Of a DNA stretch of 64,000 nt, positions 62,222 to 64,000 are shown in pieces (position 1 is the first letter of the stretch; the number at the start of each line of letters is the position of its first letter). The stretch spans positions 1,405,075-1,469,074 of the forward strand of contig CP051546.1 in assembly GCA_012837155.1 (NCBI GenBank), given 5' to 3'. Under the pieces are notes generated by a model. The model was not told the DNA's origin and searched no databases. It worked only from the letters and a program-made list of their open reading frames with translations. Source of the DNA: Flavobacterium sp. (GTDB lineage Bacteria > Bacteroidota > Bacteroidia > Flavobacteriales > Flavobacteriaceae). The position numbers were made by a program, and so were the translations under genes.

Positions 62222-63340
62222 TTAAAGGTTTTTTATATAAGTGCATCTTCGTTTGTGCACTACCGGAAAAAAATGTTTCCATAAGTTATGAATGGCAACA
62301 TTGTCAGCCAGTTCAGGGGTTCTAAAACAATTTACAACTCCTTTTTCCTTGAAGGTAAGATAATATTCATTGAAAATTATGGCTGTTACCGCCTTGTTTT
62401 GGTAATCTGGATGCACCCCGATGAGGTAAAAAATCATATCTTTAGCTTGTTTTCTGGCTTTGATTAAGTGCAAAAATCCAAAAGGAAATAATTTGCCTTT
62501 TGATTTTTGTAAAGCTTCAGAAAAGGACGGCATTACAATACTAAAAGCAACAAGATTATGGTCTTTGTCTTCGATAAATTTTATAAATTCAGGATTGATA
62601 AAACGGATGTATTTTTTTTTGAAATATTCTTTTTGAACGTCTGAAATCGCTACGAACGACGATAAGGAAGCATAGGAGGCGTTGAACAAATCAAACATTT
62701 TATCTACATGCGGCATGACCTCTTTGGTATTTTTGAAATTAAGCGGTGTTAGCTGGTAGCGTTTTTTTACCAGATCATTCGCTTTTTCGAAAAATTCAGG
62801 TTTTACATTCTCGAAAGGAAATTTGCTTTCTAGGTATTCTTTTTCTTTGGCAAAGCCCAATTGCTCAAAATGATTGGCATAATAGGGATGATTATACCAA
62901 GTAATCATCGTGCCAATTTCCTCAAAACCTTCGGTAAGAACGCCTACTTTGTCTAAATTTGAAAAACCCATGGGACCTTCGACATGTTCTAAATTGTTTT
63001 TCAAACCCAATTCATATACTTTTTCTAGCAATGCTTTTGTCACTTCGATATTGTCAATGGCGTCAAACCAACCAAAACGGACTTTCCTTTTTTGTTGGTC
63101 ATTGACTTCACTCCAATTAATGATAGCTGCTATTCTTCCAACAATTTTATCGTCTTTATAGGCTAAATAAAAATAAGCTTCCGCATTTTCGAAAGCAGGA
63201 TTTTTGGTTTTGTCAAACGAGTCTACTTCGTCAGCAATGATGGGAGGAACCCAATAGGGATTGTTTTTATATAGCGAAAAAGGGAATTTGACAAACGCAG
63301 TCATTTCCTTTTTTGTAACGGCTTCTTTTATGGTAATCAT
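62222..63340 (-). CDS. GNAT-fold acyltransferase-like protein, possible bacterial ceramide-synthase type
   Basis: A 372-residue protein that starts MITIKEAVTKKEMTAFVKFP, and then SLYKNNPYWVPPIIADEVDSF. It has a GNAT-like central and C-terminal part: AYKDDKIVGRIAAIINWS, RFGWFDAIDN, GPMGFSNLDKVGVLTEGFEE, MIFYLIGVHPDYQNKAVTAI and a RTPELADNVAIHNLW end. Large GNAT-fold proteins of this length act as N-acyltransferases in bacterial ceramide synthesis (bCerS). Because it is directly next to an alpha-oxoamine synthase, a role in N-acylation of a sphingolipid or sulfonolipid base is plausible, but this is inference from context. Automatic annotation of such proteins is often wrong. Confidence 0.72.
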   Translation of the reverse strand: MITIKEAVTKKEMTAFVKFPFSLYKNNPYWVPPIIADEVDSFDKTKNPAFENAEAYFYLAYKDDKIVGRIAAIINWSEVNDQQKRKVRFGWFDAIDNIEVTKALLEKVYELGLKNNLEHVEGPMGFSNLDKVGVLTEGFEEIGTMITWYNHPYYANHFEQLGFAKEKEYLESKFPFENVKPEFFEKANDLVKKRYQLTPLNFKNTKEVMPHVDKMFDLFNASYASLSSFVAISDVQKEYFKKKYIRFINPEFIKFIEDKDHNLVAFSIVMPSFSEALQKSKGKLFPFGFLHLIKARKQAKDMIFYLIGVHPDYQNKAVTAIIFNEYYLTFKEKGVVNCFRTPELADNVAIHNLWKHFFPVVHKRRCTYIKNL

Positions 63341-63387
63341 TTATATTTTTTTATCAGCTACGAATATAGCTAACTTTATGGCATAAA

Positions 63388-63411
63388 AAAAGCCCAAATG
63401 AATGGGCTTTT
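63388..63411. terminator. Hairpin between the GNAT gene and the next gene
   Basis: AAAAGCCCA and TGGGCTTTT form a 9-bp stem with a six-base loop, A-run before and T-rich after. It would terminate the minus-strand gene 63455-64000. Confidence 0.8.
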
Positions 63412-63454
63412 AAGTTATTTTTAATGAAAGTGTTTTTGTTTTTTAGCAATAGAA

Positions 63455-64000
63455 TTATTTAAAACCAACAACTGCAAATTTTGCTTGAGTGATATTGTGA
63501 ATTAAAATCCCATTGTCATATACTTGGAGATTGAATTCGCCTTTGGTTACTTTTTGTCCGTTTATCGTTTGATGGTCTAGGATGGTGTAACTGCCTGATG
63601 TTTGGTATTTTTTCCAGTCAACTTCTCTAATCCATAATAGTTGTGTTGCTCTAAAGATGCCAATATATTGCTCAAAATCAATTCTATTTTCGATACTATT
63701 TTGGTCAAAGTTATAAGTGTCTTTTTCTAGATTCCATAAATCTACTTTTGATTTGAAAATGGTTCTAAAGCCATTATCAGAATAAAAAAGATATTGATAA
63801 GGATTTCTGAGTAGACTAGGGTCATGTGTTGCATTGGCTCTAGTGCCAATAAAGGTTAGATTAGGAGTTTTAAATTGTGCTGTAGGTATAAAAGTTTTAC
63901 ATTCGTAATCCGTAAGGTCTGTAATAGTTACCACTCCCTGAATGTGAATTCTAGGAGAAATTTTATCGGTATCATAAAAATCACCTCGAACCATAATTAA
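63455..64000 (-). CDS. Uncharacterised protein, C-terminal part at the window edge
   Basis: The frame is open from 64000 down to the stop at 63455, with an ATG at 63994; the real start may lie beyond the window. About 180 residues are visible. They are rich in aromatic and polar residues with beta-like alternation: RIHIQGVVTITDLTDYECKTF, FKTPNLTFIGTRANATHDPS, QYIGIFRATQLLWIREVDWK and a GEFNLQVYDNGILIHNIT strand near the end. No family was recognised. The content resembles secreted or surface beta-sandwich proteins, but no signal peptide can be seen in the visible part. Confidence 0.6.
   Translation of the reverse strand, partial: LIMVRGDFYDTDKISPRIHIQGVVTITDLTDYECKTFIPTAQFKTPNLTFIGTRANATHDPSLLRNPYQYLFYSDNGFRTIFKSKVDLWNLEKDTYNFDQNSIENRIDFEQYIGIFRATQLLWIREVDWKKYQTSGSYTILDHQTINGQKVTKGEFNLQVYDNGILIHNITQAKFAVVGFK

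Noticed and set aside
1-64000. CRISPR array, prophage genes or rRNA operon
   Set aside because: No spaced identical repeats, no capsid, portal or terminase proteins, and no rRNA sequence were found on either strand.

Overview
The window looks like a contiguous piece of a Flavobacterium-type chromosome (Bacteroidota, Flavobacteriaceae). Evidence seen directly: clearly AT-rich DNA, A-rich sequence instead of Shine-Dalgarno sites before starts, promoters of the Bacteroidota form TTG-N19-TAnnTTTG (before tRNA-Met, the zapA operon and HU), a GldI-type gliding lipoprotein, a 6S-Flavo-like RNA, DUF4290, DUF3810 and DUF4199 proteins, and a TonB-dependent receptor with a carboxypeptidase-like N-terminal domain.

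Layout. 1-8.5 kb: a cut-off IS5-like element, OsmC, a LysM protein, guaA, two tandem secreted paralogues of unknown function, and a complete IS1182-like element with 15-bp inverted ends and 8-bp target repeats. 8.7-18 kb: ridA, a CLC-F-type fluoride/proton antiporter, an operon nrnA-gldI-two cyclophilin/FKBP fusions, and a copper P-type ATPase. 18-31 kb: housekeeping genes (xerD, aroQ, a CDF transporter, murA, recQ, fmt, HU, yqgE, a class IV aminotransferase, tRNA-Met, a GlmU-like protein, rpmE2). 31-48.5 kb: envelope and sugar genes (GT2, phosphohexomutase, ABC exporter, TonB receptor, M23 peptidase), a YhcG nuclease, zapA-6S RNA-rny, NUDIX, PlsC and an ECF sigma factor. 48.5-54.5 kb: ndh followed by a small accessory island, then DUF3810 and a MazEF-like pair. 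54.5-64 kb: pepD, a DEAD-box helicase, an ITP/XTP pyrophosphatase, a NYN-LOTUS protein, an alpha-oxoamine synthase next to a GNAT protein, and the end of an unknown gene.

Most interesting locus: about 2.7 kb of very AT-rich DNA lies between two 157-bp direct repeats, both copies of the 3' end of ndh (49721-49877 and 52551-52707; three differences). The interval carries a promoter, a glycine-zipper bacteriocin-like peptide gene, a strong hairpin, then an overlapping operon of a membrane M48 peptidase, a SpoIIM/DUF95-like membrane protein and another multi-TM protein. DUF95 proteins are characteristic partners of circular bacteriocins, so this may be a compact peptide production/immunity cassette that inserts at the ndh 3' end.

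Caveat: at least 17 single-base frame breaks in 16 genes, nearly all in short homopolymers and including essential genes (guaA, murA, fmt), look like sequencing errors. Such genes are annotated as one reconstructed gene with the break noted. The small gene 50151-50413 may be affected in the same way.
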